A DNA stretch of 64,000 bases from Desulfosporosinus sp. Sb-LF. GTDB taxonomy: Bacteria > Bacillota > Desulfitobacteriia > Desulfitobacteriales > Desulfitobacteriaceae. The notes under the pieces are model-generated. The model did no database searches. It saw nothing but the letters and a program-made list of their open reading frames with translations, and was not told the DNA's origin. The stretch spans positions 62,001-126,000 of the forward strand of contig NZ_SPQR01000008.1 of the NCBI RefSeq assembly GCF_004766055.1. Direction: 5' to 3'. The position numbers and the translations under genes were made by a program. Of the stretch, positions 62,120-64,000 are shown in pieces; the first letter of the stretch is position 1, and each line of letters begins with the position of its first letter.

Positions 62120-64000
62120 ATGCCGGAAAACAAGAACCCAGATGCTGTCTCTAAAAAGGGTCATTCCCGGTTAAAATTTTGGACCCATAGTAACAAATCT
62201 TCCTCGGATTTAATCATTCAACCGATGAATGATGCGAAACCGTCCGAAAAAGAGAAGCCTCAATTCAAGCGGATTCAAGCGCAGGAACCAGGAGATAAAA
62301 AGTTTGCTAGGGGAACAAACGACCAAGTCGTTAAGAAGATCAGCTTTCAGAAAAATCAAATGCATCCTCCTGATTCTTCAAAGACGACTATAACACAGCC
62401 CCAGTGGATAAGACCTCGTTCGCTGGGAAGCACACAGGTTGCAAACCAACCGATCAATTTACCGTTCAAAGATTCTCTCAAAATAATGAAGGAAGTGATC
62501 ATTAAAATCAAAAACTCATCGCATGAACCCAATGAAAAGGTTGAACGTAAAATCGAGATAAGTGTCCCAGAAGAGGTTACCAAAGAGCGCGATCCGATTT
62601 CGGTCGAAGAACCTGAACTAATTCAAGAGATCATTGTGAGCGAATCAGACGATGCTCATGATGAAATTAATGGAATTAACGAGATTGAGCTAGATCAAAC
62701 AGACCTCGAAGAAGACGCCAATACTGAAAAGCTTATGGATGTTACAGAAATTAGGGAACAGAGCGGAGAAGCAAATGCTGACCTCTACACCGAAGCCGTT
62801 AATTTATACAGATTTGGGTTGGCTGGCGACAAAGAAGCGGCAGCACGGGCCTACGATCTACTGAAAATCGTCCATCAGAAAGATCCAGAAAATCATCTGG
62901 CCGAAGCATACCTTGGTAGTGCCACCTCCCTATTAGGACGAGATGTCGCGGATTCGAACGAACGGTTCAAATACGCTATACAGGGTCTCAAAATTCTCGA
63001 TAAAGTGGTTGCTCTCGAACCCGAAAATATTGAAATTCGTGGATTGCGTGCCTTTTTATGTTGTAAGCTCCCCGAGCAGTATTTTCATCGCAACGAAACA
63101 GCGATTGAAGATTTTGCTTATTTAGTTTCAAGATATGAAGAGGATGACTGCTTGTTCACAAAAGATTTCTTCTGCCAATTATTGTTCGAGTTAGGATTGG
63201 CCTATAACCGCTTGAGCAGGAAAAAAGAATCAGAATCAACCTGCCGCAAACTATTGTCGTTGACAGATGACCCCAGATATGAAGCACTCATTAAGCAAGA
63301 AGGCATACTCATTTCTGAAAAAGCGAATGGGAAAAAGCAATTAGAACGAGGATTTGCTGTAAAAGGTGAATGGAACAAAGCTAAGTATGACGAGAAATTA
63401 CAAGAGGCCATATCTCTGCATCATCGTGCTTTGTTTAACAGCAAGCCAACAATCGAAAAGGCGTTTGAAATTTTTAAGCAGGCCCATAAGAGGAACCCAC
63501 AGGATCCCTTGATTAGGGCCTATTATGCTGATTGCCTTGCCATTATGGGACTGAATTCTTCCGATACGGCGGTAATGTTCCGTCATACGACTTATGCAAT
63601 CAAAAATCTTGATCAGGCCGTCAATGAGAGTCCAGATAACCTTACTATTCGGTTCTTAAGAGGTTATAACAGCTACAGAATCCCAGAAGCATTTTTTAAG
63701 CGTACGCTAACTGCCATTCGTGATTTCGACTATCTAATTCAAAGGTATGAACAAGATCCATCAAGTTTTGATGAAGAAACTTATTGGCAATTGCTTTGTG
63801 ATTTAGGCCATTCTTATGAGCGACTTGAGCTGAAAGAAGAAGCAAAGGTGGCCTGGATCAAACTCTCTCAATTCGGTGATTCGAAGTTTAAAACCTTAGT
63901 GGATGAAATCCTAAAGGAAGGTTCAGATTTGGGTTTAGCGCAAATTGGACCAAATTCAAGTTTTGATGAACTACTCAAGGAAGGGCAAAGGTTATATGAT
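62120..64000 (+). CDS. large TPR-like repeat protein, 3' end beyond the window
   Basis: 627 codons from ATG 62120, with no stop before the edge. AAAGGAGGGG (62102-62111) precedes it. The first 210 residues are hydrophilic and charged, with acidic stretches, probably disordered. Two related modules of about 190 residues follow, each with TPR-like helices: the first begins LYTEAVNLYRFGLAGDK, the second LQEAISLHHRALFNSKP, each containing an NxxIRxLR block and a YEQD-type helix, and a third starts at the edge. No signal peptide or membrane segment; a cytoplasmic scaffold is likely. Function unknown. Confidence 0.8.
   Translation, partial: MPENKNPDAVSKKGHSRLKFWTHSNKSSSDLIIQPMNDAKPSEKEKPQFKRIQAQEPGDKKFARGTNDQVVKKISFQKNQMHPPDSSKTTITQPQWIRPRSLGSTQVANQPINLPFKDSLKIMKEVIIKIKNSSHEPNEKVERKIEISVPEEVTKERDPISVEEPELIQEIIVSESDDAHDEINGINEIELDQTDLEEDANTEKLMDVTEIREQSGEANADLYTEAVNLYRFGLAGDKEAAARAYDLLKIVHQKDPENHLAEAYLGSATSLLGRDVADSNERFKYAIQGLKILDKVVALEPENIEIRGLRAFLCCKLPEQYFHRNETAIEDFAYLVSRYEEDDCLFTKDFFCQLLFELGLAYNRLSRKKESESTCRKLLSLTDDPRYEALIKQEGILISEKANGKKQLERGFAVKGEWNKAKYDEKLQEAISLHHRALFNSKPTIEKAFEIFKQAHKRNPQDPLIRAYYADCLAIMGLNSSDTAVMFRHTTYAIKNLDQAVNESPDNLTIRFLRGYNSYRIPEAFFKRTLTAIRDFDYLIQRYEQDPSSFDEETYWQLLCDLGHSYERLELKEEAKVAWIKLSQFGDSKFKTLVDEILKEGSDLGLAQIGPNSSFDELLKEGQRLYD

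Overview
The window looks like a chromosome segment of a spore-forming, anaerobic, sulfur-respiring member of the Firmicutes, close to the Desulfosporosinus/Desulfitobacterium group. The evidence is strong AAGGAGG-type ribosome sites, frequent GTG/TTG starts, the sporulation gene ytaF, a molybdopterin sulfur-compound reductase beside a Rieske/cytochrome b complex, multihaem cytochromes c, and an in-frame UGA that reads as selenocysteine. The genus is an inference from gene content; no database was searched.

Layout. 1-5.6 kb is housekeeping: the 3' part of dnaE, coaD, a small DUF2007-like gene, accD-accA and tRNA-Leu(CAA). 5.7-15.9 kb holds an OmpR-type two-component system and a five-gene cell-surface glycosylation operon (GT39, GT2, GtrA, GalU, multispan transferase). 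Both promoters carry tandem 11-bp TTCAG repeats that end at the same distance from the -10 box. An inverted nhaC antiporter flanked by near-identical hairpin repeats sits between them. 16-29.7 kb carries a gluzincin-like protease, an EamA exporter, polA-mutM, an accessory block (Xre regulator pair, lipoprotein, DUF4405, a broken gene, lipase, GNAT, ABC-F), then ytaF, coaE and a lytic transglycosylase.

29.8-42.1 kb is the most distinctive part. It opens with a CsoR-family repressor whose ligand residues (Cys36, Tyr61, Cys65) resemble the persulfide sensor CstR. DUF134, NifX-like, Mrp/NBP35 and a degenerate IscU-like protein follow. A separate large operon begins at a promoter with a C-tract/G-tract palindrome of CsoR-family type. 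It encodes a three-haem membrane cytochrome, a split YeeE/YedE sulfur transporter whose second half contains selenocysteine (UGA at 35016 with a SECIS-like hairpin), PsrA/PsrB/PsrC-like subunits, a Rieske protein, a b6-type cytochrome b keeping the haem c(i) cysteine, a subunit IV-like protein and a multihaem cytochrome c. The likely job is uptake and reduction of a sulfur compound coupled to the menaquinone pool.

42.2-48.5 kb holds a DTW protein, a ferredoxin with a tiny overlapping coiled-coil gene, DUF302, a RocB-type peptidase, and an amino-acid ABC transporter behind a lysine riboswitch and terminator. 48.5-55.8 kb holds ChrA, a PadR regulator paired with a ModA-like binding protein that has no signal peptide, a thioredoxin-reductase-like flavoprotein without the usual NADPH motifs plus a broken copy, two paralogous small proteins of unknown function, an IS3 remnant and an MFS exporter. 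55.9-62.0 kb is an operon of two PaaK-like CoA ligases, an amidohydrolase and a NitT/TauT-type ABC importer. A large TPR-like gene runs off the right edge.
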